A DNA stretch of 64,000 nt from Clostridiaceae bacterium (GTDB lineage: Bacteria > Bacillota > Clostridia > Oscillospirales > Butyricicoccaceae), in contig JAGZOP010000004.1 of assembly GCA_018383195.1 (NCBI GenBank), positions 1-64,000 on the forward strand, in the 5' to 3' direction. Below are positions 24,179 through 33,538 of this stretch, one piece after another (position 1 is the stretch's first letter; each line of letters starts with the position of its first letter). Under the pieces are notes generated by a model, which had not been told where the DNA came from, searched no databases, and saw nothing but the letters and a program-made list of their open reading frames with translations. The position numbers and the translations under genes are program-made.

Positions 24179-25390
24179 ATGTATCGAAAAAAAGAATGCG
24201 TTGCAATGCTTCTTGCAGGCGGACAGGGCAGCAGACTGTATGTTCTGACAACCAAGGTAGCAAAGCCTGCAGTACCGTTCGGCGGCAAGTACAAGATCAT
24301 TGACTTTCCGTTGTCCAACTGTATCAATTCGGGCATCGACACGGTAGGCGTACTGACCCAGTATGAGCCGCATGCGCTCAATGCGTATGTCGGCGCAGGT
24401 CAGACATGGGATCTCGACCGCCTGAACGGAGGCGTATACGTTCTTCCGCCATATCAGAAGGGCAAGAATTCTGAGTGGTATAAGGGTACCGCGAATGCAA
24501 TTTATCAGAACATTGGATTCGTTGATGAATATGATCCGGAATATGTCCTGATTCTTTCGGGCGACCACATCTACAAGATGGACTACAACAAGATGCTCAA
24601 GCAGCATAAAAAGACCGGCGCGGACGCGACAATCGCGGTGCTGGACGTGCCGCTGGATGAGGCTTCCCGTTTCGGAATTATGAACTGTCGCGAGGACGGC
24701 ACCATCTACGAGTTTGAGGAGAAGCCCAAGCAGCCTAAGTCCACGCTTGCATCGATGGGCATTTATATTTTCTCGTGGAAGAAGCTGCGTCAGTACCTCA
24801 TCAATGACGAAAATAACGAGAACTCTTCCAACGATTTCGGTAAGGATATTATTCCGGCAATGCTGAATGCAGGCGAAAAGTTGGTTTCCTATCGTTTTGA
24901 GGGCTACTGGAAGGATGTCGGCACCATCGAATCCCTGTGGGAAGCAAACATGGATTTGCTCAGCCCCAAGTCTGGTCTGAACCTGACGGACGATTCTTGG
25001 AAGATTTATGGAAGAAATAACGGCGCACCTCCGCACTATACCAGTAAGGAAGCCAAGGTCACTCACTCTCTGGTATCGGAAGGCTGCGAGATTATGGGCA
25101 ATGTATCAGAATCGGTGCTGTTTTCGGATGTTACCATTCATAAGGGGGCAACCGTTGAGTACTCCATCCTGATGCCGGGCGCCGTGGTAGAGCCGGGTGC
25201 TGTCGTCCGTTATGCGATCGTAGCGGAGAATGCACATATCTGTGAAAATGCGCAGGTTGGAGCAAGTCCTTCTGACGGAGAGGTAGAGAACTGGGGCGTT
25301 GCAGTGGTCGCGGCAGATGTACGGATTGGCCGTGGTGCAAAGCTTGGCGCCAAGGAAATGGCTGGCGAAGACCTCCCGGATAACATTTAA
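24179..25390 (+). CDS. glgC: Glucose-1-phosphate adenylyltransferase, catalytic subunit
   Basis: It makes ADP-glucose from ATP and glucose-1-phosphate, the committed step of bacterial glycogen synthesis. The nucleotide loop 'LLAGGQGSRLYVLT' lies near residue 11, with 'GGKYKIIDFPLSN', 'GDHIYKMDY' and 'EEKPKQPKS', and a left-handed beta-helix C-terminus. The 403-residue start has CGGAG upstream. It is 64 bases past glgB, and glgD follows by 15. In Firmicutes, GlgC and GlgD form a heteromer. Confidence 0.96.
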   Translation: MYRKKECVAMLLAGGQGSRLYVLTTKVAKPAVPFGGKYKIIDFPLSNCINSGIDTVGVLTQYEPHALNAYVGAGQTWDLDRLNGGVYVLPPYQKGKNSEWYKGTANAIYQNIGFVDEYDPEYVLILSGDHIYKMDYNKMLKQHKKTGADATIAVLDVPLDEASRFGIMNCREDGTIYEFEEKPKQPKSTLASMGIYIFSWKKLRQYLINDENNENSSNDFGKDIIPAMLNAGEKLVSYRFEGYWKDVGTIESLWEANMDLLSPKSGLNLTDDSWKIYGRNNGAPPHYTSKEAKVTHSLVSEGCEIMGNVSESVLFSDVTIHKGATVEYSILMPGAVVEPGAVVRYAIVAENAHICENAQVGASPSDGEVENWGVAVVAADVRIGRGAKLGAKEMAGEDLPDNI

Positions 25391-25405
25391 GAGAAGAGGG
25401 AAAGC

Positions 25406-26539
25406 ATGAACATGAAAAATGTACTGGGTATCATCATTGCCTTTGATACCGATAATGATCTGCGCGAAATCACTGAGCACCGCACTGTGGCGGCTGTTCC
25501 GTTTGGCGGACGTTACCGCATTGTGGACTTTATGCTGTCCAATATGGTCAACTCGGGGATTTACCGTATTGGTATGCTGATGAAGGACAAGTACCAGTCT
25601 CTCATTGACCATATCGGCAACGCAAAGGATTGGGACCTGTCCCGTAAGAATGGCGGCGTAACCATGCTGCCGCCGTACAGCTATTCCAAGAAAGCATCCC
25701 CGCTTGTGACTGGAGAATACCGCGGCAAGATTGACGCGCTGGCTGGTGCCATTGACTTTTTGCAGAAGAACCGTGCGGACTATGTCGTGATTGCAGACGG
25801 TGATATTGTAGCGAATATTCCGATTGATGATGTGATTGAGCAGCATGAAGCATCCGGAAATGAAATTACAATGGTAGTTACCAAAAAGACAAAGGAAAGT
25901 CCGTTTGAAACTTACTGCGAGATGAACCGCCGCCGCGAGATTGTTGACATTCGCGTAGGTGACAATAATGACAGCAAATGCAAGCATGAAGCGCTGGGCG
26001 TCTATGTCATGAGCCGTCAGTATCTGATTCATCTGATTGCAGACTGCGTCACCCATAACTGCATCCATTTTGAGCGCGAGCTGCTGACCCGTGCGCTGAC
26101 TGACAGCAAGATCGGCGGTTATCTGTTCGGCGAATACGCGATGAAGATTGAAGACGCCAAGGACTATTTCCAGGCGAACATGGATATGCTCGACAAGGAA
26201 ACCCGCGATGAGGTATTTCTGCGTACTCGTCCGATTTACACCCGGATCTGCGATGAATCCCCGGCATATTATGGGGATAAGGCTGAGGTTTGCGACAGCC
26301 TGATTGCAGACGGCTGCCATATTGAGGGCAAGGTCGTCAATTCGGTGCTGTTCCGCGATGTATTGGTGGAAAAGGACGCGGTAGTCCGGGACTGCATTAT
26401 CATGGAGAATGGTCGTGTGCTGACCGGCGCATCGCTAGCGCACATTGTGACCGACCGCGGCGTTACCATTCGTGAAGGCCGCACGATGATGGGTCACGAG
26501 AATTATCCGGTCGTGATCGCAAAAAGTTCGGTTGTCTGA
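25406..26539 (+). CDS. glgD: GlgD, catalytically poor partner of GlgC
   Basis: The 377-residue protein has the same fold as GlgC but the nucleotide-loop signature is lost: 'LGIIIAFDTDNDLREITEHR' replaces the GGxGxRL loop. 'PFGGRYRIVDFMLSNMVNSGI' and the beta-helix end are kept. In Bacillus and Streptococcus, GlgD stimulates GlgC as a regulatory subunit; I infer the same here. It is coupled closely after glgC with GAGGG at the start. Confidence 0.94.
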   Translation: MNMKNVLGIIIAFDTDNDLREITEHRTVAAVPFGGRYRIVDFMLSNMVNSGIYRIGMLMKDKYQSLIDHIGNAKDWDLSRKNGGVTMLPPYSYSKKASPLVTGEYRGKIDALAGAIDFLQKNRADYVVIADGDIVANIPIDDVIEQHEASGNEITMVVTKKTKESPFETYCEMNRRREIVDIRVGDNNDSKCKHEALGVYVMSRQYLIHLIADCVTHNCIHFERELLTRALTDSKIGGYLFGEYAMKIEDAKDYFQANMDMLDKETRDEVFLRTRPIYTRICDESPAYYGDKAEVCDSLIADGCHIEGKVVNSVLFRDVLVEKDAVVRDCIIMENGRVLTGASLAHIVTDRGVTIREGRTMMGHENYPVVIAKSSVV

Positions 26540-26558
26540 TCATCCGGTATAAGAGGTT

Positions 26559-26651
26559 CGCAGCGCACGAAGCTGCGGAGTCTCGATTTTGAAACAAGCC
26601 CGGATCGGGACCTGTGTATTGAGCGGGATGACCCTTTTTGGGCATCCCGCT
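26559..26651 (+). promoter_or_regulatory. Two hairpins in the glgD-glgA gap
   Basis: The first is CGCAGC/GCTGCG (26559-26577). The second is AGCGGGATG-A-CCC with GGG-CATCCCGCT around a T5 loop (26622-26651), followed by TTTCCAGTTT and then the glgA RBS. They may attenuate transcription, or protect or process the message so that glgA is made at a different level. No separate promoter for glgA is clear. Confidence 0.5.
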
Positions 26652-26672
26652 TTCCAGTTTGGAGGTCATCCT

Positions 26673-28100
26673 ATGAAAATCATGTATGTTGCCAGTGAGG
26701 TTGCTCCGTTCATTAAAACCGGAGGTCTGGGAGATGTTGCAGGTTCTCTGCCCAAGGCTTTGGCTGCCGAAGGCAATGAAGTTGCGGTGTTCTGCCCGCT
26801 GTACAGCGCAATCCCTCAGATTTGGCGTGAAAAACTGACTTATTTAAAAAATGCATACGTACAACTCGGCTGGCGCAATCAGTACTGCGGCGTGTTCCAC
26901 TATGCGGACGCGGGCGTGGATTATTACTTTATTGACAACGAATACTATTTTGCGCGCAGCCAGATTTACGGCGAATATGACGATGCGGAGCGGTTTGCAT
27001 TCTTCTCCAAAGCAGTGCTTGAGATTTTGCCGGATCTGGATTTCCGTCCCGATGTCATCAACTGCAACGACTGGCAGAGCGCATTGGTGCCGGTTTATTA
27101 TAACCTGATGTTTGCGGGGCGAGAATTCTATCAGGGGATTAAGACCGTGTTTACTATCCACAACATTGCATATCAGGGACGGTACGGTCGAGAAATCCTT
27201 GAGTACGTATTGGGCATTGATGATGCGCATTATCGTTCCGGCTTTATGGCGATGGATGGGGATGTTAACCTCATGAAGGCAGCAATCGTTGCAGCCAATG
27301 CGGTGACGACGGTTTCGCCGAGCTATGCGGAGGAGATTCAGACGCCATATTACGGTCACGGTCTGGACCCGATTCTGCGCGATTGTAGCTATAAACTGCA
27401 TGGTATCATCAACGGCATTGATTTGGACACCTTCAATCCGGCGACAGACCCGTTGATTTTCAAAAACTATACCACCCGCAGCCTGAAGGGCAAGGCAGTC
27501 AATAAAGCGGAGCTGCTCGCACTGTGTGGATTGGAAGGCGACGAGGACACGCCGGTGATCGGTATGGTATCGCGCTTTGCTGGACATAAGGGTTTTGACC
27601 TGCTGGAAGCGGTACTCGATGACCTGCTCCAAGATGATGTCCGCCTGATTGTGCTCGGCAAGGGAGAATGGCGGTATGAGCAGATGTTCATCGAGGCCAA
27701 ACGCCGGTATCCGGGCAAGATCTCGGCATCCATCATGTTCTCGGCAGATCTTGCGAACAAGATTTATGCCGGTTCAGATATGTTCCTGATGCCGTCCAAG
27801 TCCGAGCCGTGCGGTCTGGCGCAGATGATCGCGCTGCGCTATGGTACCATCCCGATTGTGCGGGAAACCGGCGGTTTGAAGGATACGGTAACTGCGTTTG
27901 TGGATTATTTGGGAACCGGAAACGGATTTACATTCCATAGCTACAACGCGCATGACATGCTGCATGTCATCCGGGAGGCGTGCGGTGTATTCCGGTATAA
28001 CAAGGATGCGTGGAAGCAGCTTGTGCTGGGCGGCATGAAGTCCGACTTTAGCTGGAAGACTTCTGCGGAGAAATATTTGGAAGTTTATCGCTCGGTGTGA
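26673..28100 (+). CDS. glgA: Glycogen synthase (ADP-glucose, GT5)
   Basis: The 475-residue enzyme extends glycogen using ADP-glucose. The substrate loop 'EVAPFIKTGGLGDVAGSLPKAL' has the key Lys at 15, and 'FTIHNIAYQG', 'INGIDLDTFNP' and 'MPSKSEPCGLAQMIALRYG' are typical of the GT-B fold. The ATG has TTTGGAGG 7 bases upstream. It is the last synthesis gene of the glg cluster; glgP is not in the window. Confidence 0.97.
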   Translation: MKIMYVASEVAPFIKTGGLGDVAGSLPKALAAEGNEVAVFCPLYSAIPQIWREKLTYLKNAYVQLGWRNQYCGVFHYADAGVDYYFIDNEYYFARSQIYGEYDDAERFAFFSKAVLEILPDLDFRPDVINCNDWQSALVPVYYNLMFAGREFYQGIKTVFTIHNIAYQGRYGREILEYVLGIDDAHYRSGFMAMDGDVNLMKAAIVAANAVTTVSPSYAEEIQTPYYGHGLDPILRDCSYKLHGIINGIDLDTFNPATDPLIFKNYTTRSLKGKAVNKAELLALCGLEGDEDTPVIGMVSRFAGHKGFDLLEAVLDDLLQDDVRLIVLGKGEWRYEQMFIEAKRRYPGKISASIMFSADLANKIYAGSDMFLMPSKSEPCGLAQMIALRYGTIPIVRETGGLKDTVTAFVDYLGTGNGFTFHSYNAHDMLHVIREACGVFRYNKDAWKQLVLGGMKSDFSWKTSAEKYLEVYRSV

Positions 28101-28115
28101 GCGGACTGGAAAGGT

Positions 28116-28355
28116 GCGCGGCAGGGATTCCTGCCGCGCCCTTGCGCCCTTGAAAGATTCGCCGGACGCAGATGTATTTGCGCCCGGAAAACAGAAACGA
28201 TATGTCCCTGATGAATATTGCGGGTTCGGGGCGCTTTGCAGCTGACCGTGCGGTTGCGGAGTGTGCGCAAAATATCTGGCGGGTGCATACTAGCTTTGCT
28301 TATTGACCCAAATGCGCCGGTCTCTCATAAAATGTTGGGAGACCGGCTCTTTTTT
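28116..28355 (+). terminator. Hairpins after glgA, ending in a U-tract terminator
   Basis: A perfect 10-bp GC stem with GATT loop (28116-28139) lies 15 bases after glgA. A second hairpin with arms GCCGGTCTC and GAGACCGGC (28316-28347), followed by TCTTTTTT, is a standard terminator. I see no supported gene between them: one 63-codon frame there lacks an RBS and resembles nothing. Confidence 0.7.
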
Positions 28356-28378
28356 ACCCTGCCGGAAGTACAGGGCGG

Positions 28379-28407
28379 TTGTTTTATGGAGACTGTCATG
28401 ATATACT
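28379..28407 (+). promoter_or_regulatory. Promoter of the GH13-Nudix-wal unit
   Basis: TTGTTT and TATACT are 17 bases apart with TGA before the -10. The leader to the GH13 gene would be about 165 bases and contains GCCCTG/CAGGGC and other GC-rich pairings. Confidence 0.6.
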
Positions 28408-28577
28408 GAATAATGCTAAAATAAGATTCGCCGGAAAGGGTCGATGCCCTGTGCGTTGCAGGGCGGTTTGGGCAGCGCTGCGGAACGGAGCAGCGGCGGC
28501 GTTTTGGCAGAAAAGAGAGATTGATAGAGAAGGTACGGGTACATGTGGAGCGTATCCGTCAAAGGAGATTTTATCGC

Positions 28578-30467
28578 ATGAAGAAACTGACGAGTGTTTA
28601 CTGTTCTCGAAATGAGGTCTGCAAAAGCCCTTACGGCGCGGTGCCGAGCGGAGAAACAGTAAGATTTTGTATTTATCCGCGGCGTTCAGCGGGCGTATTG
28701 TCGGCTGAATTGCTGCTCTGCGCGGATGGAGAGGAAATGCAGAACATCCCGATGCACTGGAACGGATACAGCGGTGCGCGGGACTGCTATACGGTGACCT
28801 GCACAGCGGGTGCGCCGGGACTTTACTGGTATTTATTTCGGATGGTCACAATCGAAGGCGAGAACTTCATCTGCCGCAGCGCAGGCGGAATGGGCGATGT
28901 GCTGACTCAGCCAGGGGAGCGCTTTCAGATGACGGTATTCGACGGGAATTATCAGGTCGCATCGTGGTTTGGCGAGGGCATCACATACAACATTTTCCCA
29001 GACCGTTTTTGCCGCGCCAAGGCGCCGGCAGAGACGGGATATCGCTCCGAGCGCCATATCCATCAGGACTGGTCGGATATTCCGGTTTATCTGCCGGATG
29101 CGCGCGGCGAGATTTGGAATAACGATTTCTTTGGCGGCAGCCTGCGCGGTGTCATCGAAAAACTCGATTATCTGGAAAGCCTGCATGTGCGCACAATCTA
29201 TTTCAATCCGATTTTTGAGGCATTTTCCAATCACCGCTATGACACCGGCGACTATAAGACCATCGACCCGATGATGGGGACCGAAGCGGATTTCCGGGAG
29301 CTGTGCAGCAAGGCAAAGGCGCGCGGCATGCGCGTGATTCTGGACGGCGTGTTCAGCCATACCGGATACGACAGCAAATATTTCAATGCGCGCGGTCATT
29401 ATGACAGCGTGGGAGCGCATCAGTCTAAGGAATCGCCGTACTATGACTGGTACGAGTTCTCGAACTGGCCGGACAGCTATTCCTCGTGGTGGGGGATTTA
29501 CACGCTGCCGCAGGTCAGAGAACTCAACGAAAAATATCTTGATTATATCATTGAGGGCGAGGACAGTGTCATCCGTCACTGGCTGAATGCAGGTGCGTCC
29601 GGCTGGCGTCTGGATGTGGCGGACGAATTGCCGGATGAATTCATTACGAAACTGAACCGTGCGGCGCGAGAGACTAAACAGGACGCGCTGGTCGTGGGCG
29701 AAGTCTGGGAGGATGCATCCAATAAAATCAGCTACGATGTGCGCCGCCGCTATTTTCAGGGCGGCGAGCTGGACAGCGTGATGAATTATCCGCTGCGCGA
29801 TGGGATTATGGCGTTTTTAACCGGCTCTCCGGCAGAGGATTTTGCTGAAAAAATGGAAACCCTACGCGAAAATTATCCGCGTGCAATCTTTTATAATTTG
29901 ATGAATATTATCGGAACGCACGATACCCCGCGTGCTTTGACTGCGCTTGGCGCAGACCCGGGCGACTGGGGCGCGAGCCGGGAATACCGTGCGCACAAAC
30001 GGCTGGAGGGGGAACCGCTTGCGCGCGCCATGCGGCTGCTCCGAATTGCTGCGGTGATTCAGTTTACCATGCCCGGCTCTCCGACAATATACTATGGGGA
30101 TGAAGCCGGACAGCAGGGGTATGAGGACCCATTCAACCGCCGCACCTATCCATGGGGACAGGAGAATCAGGAACTCTTGGCGTTTTACCGCAGTTTATGT
30201 GCGGTGCGTGCACAAAATCCGGCGCTGACAGACGGCTCGATTGAGTTTTTGGAAGCGCATGGCGGCGTGCTGCTGTATGTGCGCGAGGATGCAGGCGAGC
30301 GGATTCTGGTCGCGGTCAACCGCACAAAGGAAACACAGGTTTATGAAATCACCGGAGCAGAAAAGCTGGAAAACTTATTGGACGGTACGGTGCATACAGA
30401 CGGCGAAGAACATGTGATATTGGACTTGGAGCCGGAAAGCGCAGCGTTGTACCGCTTTGCGGAATAA
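28578..30467 (+). CDS. GH13 alpha-glucan hydrolase (neopullulanase/cyclomaltodextrinase-like)
   Basis: The 629-residue enzyme has an N-terminal beta-sandwich (about 1-120) and a catalytic barrel with 'DGVFSHTG', 'GWRLDVADE' (nucleophile Asp346), 'VVGEVWED' (acid Glu375) and 'IGTHDTPR' (Asp449). No signal peptide is seen, so it acts inside the cell, likely on maltodextrins or debranched glycogen. AAAGGAGA lies 9 bases before the ATG. It is downstream of the glg genes but on its own promoter, and only 10 bases before the Nudix gene. Exact specificity (alpha-1,4, alpha-1,6 or cyclic) cannot be read from motifs. Confidence 0.9.
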   Translation: MKKLTSVYCSRNEVCKSPYGAVPSGETVRFCIYPRRSAGVLSAELLLCADGEEMQNIPMHWNGYSGARDCYTVTCTAGAPGLYWYLFRMVTIEGENFICRSAGGMGDVLTQPGERFQMTVFDGNYQVASWFGEGITYNIFPDRFCRAKAPAETGYRSERHIHQDWSDIPVYLPDARGEIWNNDFFGGSLRGVIEKLDYLESLHVRTIYFNPIFEAFSNHRYDTGDYKTIDPMMGTEADFRELCSKAKARGMRVILDGVFSHTGYDSKYFNARGHYDSVGAHQSKESPYYDWYEFSNWPDSYSSWWGIYTLPQVRELNEKYLDYIIEGEDSVIRHWLNAGASGWRLDVADELPDEFITKLNRAARETKQDALVVGEVWEDASNKISYDVRRRYFQGGELDSVMNYPLRDGIMAFLTGSPAEDFAEKMETLRENYPRAIFYNLMNIIGTHDTPRALTALGADPGDWGASREYRAHKRLEGEPLARAMRLLRIAAVIQFTMPGSPTIYYGDEAGQQGYEDPFNRRTYPWGQENQELLAFYRSLCAVRAQNPALTDGSIEFLEAHGGVLLYVREDAGERILVAVNRTKETQVYEITGAEKLENLLDGTVHTDGEEHVILDLEPESAALYRFAE

Positions 30468-30477
30468 GGAGAATATG

Positions 30478-31020
30478 ATGGATTTTACCGAAAAAACCCT
30501 GCGGAAAGCGTATAAATTTCGCGGGAAAATTATGAGTGCGCGTGTGGACGATATCGAACTGCCGAACGGCAGACCGGCGATACGCGAGGTATGTGAGCAT
30601 GTGGGCGGCGTGGGTGTGCTGCCGATTGATGAAAATGGAAACGTGATTCTGGTGCGCCAGTACCGCTATCCATATGGAGAGGTGATCTGCGAGATTCCTG
30701 CGGGCAAGATGGACCATGGTCCGGAGGATGCCGAATTGTGCGGCAGGCGGGAATTGCAGGAGGAAACCGGTTATACAGCGGCGCGCATGGTGCCGCTTGG
30801 CGTCATTTATCCGTCTCCCGGATTTTTGACCGAGGTGGTTTATCTGTATGCGGCGCTTGGACTCACGCCGGGGGCGTGCAGTCCGGACGAGGATGAGTTT
30901 GTCGAGCATATTTCCATGCCGTTTTCTGAACTGGAGCGTTTGATTGAGACCAATGAAATCCGCGATGGGAAAACCATCGTGGCAGCATACCGTGCACGCC
31001 TCAAAGGACTGGTTGGGTAA
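30478..31020 (+). CDS. Nudix hydrolase, ADP-ribose/ADP-sugar pyrophosphatase type
   Basis: The 180-residue protein carries the Nudix box 'GPEDAELCGRRELQEETGY' and the upstream 'IRQYRYP'-like stretch 'LVRQYRYPYGEVICEIPAGK' of NudF/YqkG. It cleaves ADP-ribose, or possibly ADP-glucose, to a sugar phosphate and AMP. ADP-glucose cleavage would fit the glycogen genes upstream, but this is inference. Two adjacent ATG codons exist; the second has better spacing from AAGGAG. walR follows after 28 bases. Confidence 0.9.
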   Translation: MDFTEKTLRKAYKFRGKIMSARVDDIELPNGRPAIREVCEHVGGVGVLPIDENGNVILVRQYRYPYGEVICEIPAGKMDHGPEDAELCGRRELQEETGYTAARMVPLGVIYPSPGFLTEVVYLYAALGLTPGACSPDEDEFVEHISMPFSELERLIETNEIRDGKTIVAAYRARLKGLVG

Positions 31021-31048
31021 TCTGGTGATACCGGGAGAGGAGGACAAT

Positions 31049-31762
31049 ATGGACAAGACGATTCTCGTGGTTGAAGATGAAATGGCGATTGCAGATATTC
31101 TGGTCTTTAACTTGCAGCGGGAGGGGTATCGAACGCTCGTGGCAAACGACGGCACCGAGGGGCTGCGGCTGGCGCTTACGGGCGCGCCCGATCTCGTGCT
31201 GCTCGATGTAATGCTGCCCGGCATGGATGGATTTGAAGTGTGCCGGAAGGTGCGCGAAACCTCGCAGGTGCCGATTTTAATGCTGACTGCACGCGAGGAG
31301 GAAGCGGATAAGGTGATGGGTTTGGAGCTTGGTGCGGATGATTACATCACGAAGCCGTTTTCCATGCGGGAACTGATGGCGCGCGTTAAGGCGAATATCC
31401 GCCGCACTTCGGTGCAGCAGACTGTTTCCGGCGCACAGGAAGCGCCCGCTACCGCGGGCAAACTGGTGATTTCATCGGACAGGGGCGCAGTTTATAAGGA
31501 CGGGAAGCCGCTTGACTTATCGGTGCGTGAGTTTGATATCCTGACGTTCCTTGCCGCAGAACCGGGCAAGGTGTTTTCCAGAGAACAGCTCATGGAAAAT
31601 GTGTGGGGATATGAATATTACGGCGATTTGCGTGCAGTGGATGTTGCCATCCGGCGTCTGCGCGAAAAGCTGGAGGATCAGCCCGCACAGCCGCGGTATA
31701 TCATTACAAAGCGCGGCTTTGGCTACTATTTCTCGGACAGTGAGACCGTGGAAGGGGTATAA
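31049..31762 (+). CDS. walR: WalR-type OmpR-family response regulator
   Basis: The 237-residue protein has a receiver domain with acidic pair Glu9-Asp10, phospho-acceptor Asp53 and 'ADDYITKPFSMRELMARV', then a winged-helix DNA-binding domain ('LSVREFDILTFLAAEPGKVFSREQLMENVWGYEYYGDLRAVDV'). With walK and the YycH/YycI pair downstream it is the WalRK regulator, which controls cell-wall hydrolases in Firmicutes and is usually essential. AGAGGAGG precedes the ATG. Confidence 0.94.
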   Translation: MDKTILVVEDEMAIADILVFNLQREGYRTLVANDGTEGLRLALTGAPDLVLLDVMLPGMDGFEVCRKVRETSQVPILMLTAREEEADKVMGLELGADDYITKPFSMRELMARVKANIRRTSVQQTVSGAQEAPATAGKLVISSDRGAVYKDGKPLDLSVREFDILTFLAAEPGKVFSREQLMENVWGYEYYGDLRAVDVAIRRLREKLEDQPAQPRYIITKRGFGYYFSDSETVEGV

Positions 31763-31774
31763 AGGAGGACAGTT

Positions 31775-33538
31775 ATGTTTCGCAGCCTGCATATGAAGCT
31801 TGTCCTTATCCTGATATTGCTGATTGTGTCAGTCATGGTCGTGATGGGTACCTTCCTGATTAACAGCGTGGGCAACTACTATTTGAGAGATTTCTATGAC
31901 AGGGTAACCGGTCTGTTCGACTACAATATGCGCGTCTCGCTCAGCGAAGCTGCGCAAAGCGAAGATGGAGATCAGCGACTTGCGGAGATGATTGCCGCGC
32001 ATGCGGGGTCACTTGGTATTGATTCACACTGCAACTACTATATTCTGGATGGTAAGGGCAATTATCTGAGCGGTCCGCGCGCGCCCGGCAGCGCCGACAT
32101 CACGCCGACTCCGAACCTGCTTGCAGCAATGGCGGGAAAGGTCGGGATTACCAATGCGGTGATCGACAGCTATATGGACGCAGCCTATCCGGTCGATGGG
32201 GGAGAGCAGGACTATATCATCTACATCAAGGACGATAAGCAGGAAATTCAGACGCTCTCATGGCGCTTTTTCAGCATCGTCATTGAAACGATGCTGTTTG
32301 GGCTGCTGGTTGCGGTGCTGCTCAGTTTCCTGCTTTCTAAAACCATCACCACGCCGGTTGAAAATATGAAAAAACAGGCGCGTTTGGTTGCAGCCGGAGA
32401 CTTTAGCCATCGCCTGCCGATTCAGTCGGGCGACGAGATCGGCGACTTGACAGAAACCTTTAACTACATGGCAGAGGTGCTCCAAAATACGCTGGGAGAG
32501 GTGCAGGAGGAGCGCGATAAGCTCAATACCCTGTTCCTGTATATGACCGATGGCGTTGCAGCGTTTACGCCGGCAGGACGTATCATCCATATGAATCCCG
32601 CGACCGAACGGCTGATGGGCGTGACATTTGACGAAAATATGATGTTCAACGAGGTCTTTACCGGCATGGCGATGCCGAGCATTGCGCGTGTGGGAGAACG
32701 CAAATCGGTGAGCAGTGAGATCAGCCGCATGGGACGCACGCTCAATGTCCTGTTTGCGCCTTACGGTGCGGTGGACGATGAGCGCGGCGTCATTGCGGTC
32801 ATCCATGACGTCACCGAGCAGCGCAAACTCGATGACGCGCGGCGTGAGTTTGTTGCCAATGTTTCGCATGAGCTGCGCACGCCGCTGACCAATATCAAGA
32901 GCTATACAGAAACCCTGATGGATACTGCGGGTGAACTGCCGGCAGAAACCGAAAAACGCTTCCTTGGCGTGATCACAAATGAAGCGGATCGTATGACCCG
33001 TATCGTTAAGGATTTGCTGACGCTTTCCAAACTGGATTGCGGCAGGATGGACCTTACGTTCAGCCGGTTTTCGATTCGGAATATGTTGGAGTCGGTATAT
33101 ACCGCTATGAAGCTGGACGCAGAGAAAAACGGGCATGCTCTGTCGCTTGCGTTTGAAGGAGATATGCCGGAAATGGTTGGAGACAGGGAGCGGCTTGAGC
33201 AGGTCGTTGTAAACATTATTTCCAATGCGATCAAGTATACCGCAGCCGGGGGGCATATTGAAATTTGCGCCAGCAGACGGGATGAACGCAATGCCATGAT
33301 TCGCATTCGGGATAATGGCATCGGCATTCCGGAAAGCGATGTGCCGCGCCTGTTTGAGCGGTTTTATCGCGTTGACAAGGCGCGCTCACGGGAAAAAGGC
33401 GGCACTGGACTGGGGCTTGCCATAGCAAAGGAAATGGTGGAAGCGCACCACGGTACCATTCATTTGGAAAGCACATTGCATGTCGGCACGACGGTGACAA
33501 TCGTGCTGCCGACTGACCTGCATCTTGAGGAAGCCTGA
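31775..33538 (+). CDS. walK: WalK-type sensor histidine kinase
   Basis: The 587-residue membrane kinase has TM1 (about 8-30), an extracytoplasmic domain (about 31-165), TM2 (about 166-190), HAMP ('LLSKTITTPVENMKKQARLVAAGDFSHRL' region), a PAS domain ('MTDGVAAFTPAGRIIHMN'), the dimerisation box 'VSHELRTPLTNIKS' with His365, and ATPase boxes 'ISNAIKYT' and 'GTGLGLAIAKE'. This TM-sensor-TM-HAMP-PAS order is the WalK layout. It sits 12 bases after walR, and its stop overlaps the start of walH. Confidence 0.94.
   Translation: MFRSLHMKLVLILILLIVSVMVVMGTFLINSVGNYYLRDFYDRVTGLFDYNMRVSLSEAAQSEDGDQRLAEMIAAHAGSLGIDSHCNYYILDGKGNYLSGPRAPGSADITPTPNLLAAMAGKVGITNAVIDSYMDAAYPVDGGEQDYIIYIKDDKQEIQTLSWRFFSIVIETMLFGLLVAVLLSFLLSKTITTPVENMKKQARLVAAGDFSHRLPIQSGDEIGDLTETFNYMAEVLQNTLGEVQEERDKLNTLFLYMTDGVAAFTPAGRIIHMNPATERLMGVTFDENMMFNEVFTGMAMPSIARVGERKSVSSEISRMGRTLNVLFAPYGAVDDERGVIAVIHDVTEQRKLDDARREFVANVSHELRTPLTNIKSYTETLMDTAGELPAETEKRFLGVITNEADRMTRIVKDLLTLSKLDCGRMDLTFSRFSIRNMLESVYTAMKLDAEKNGHALSLAFEGDMPEMVGDRERLEQVVVNIISNAIKYTAAGGHIEICASRRDERNAMIRIRDNGIGIPESDVPRLFERFYRVDKARSREKGGTGLGLAIAKEMVEAHHGTIHLESTLHVGTTVTIVLPTDLHLEEA

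Noticed and set aside
28218..28409. 63-codon frame after glgA
   Set aside because: It crosses a terminator hairpin and the next promoter, lacks an RBS and has no protein-like composition.
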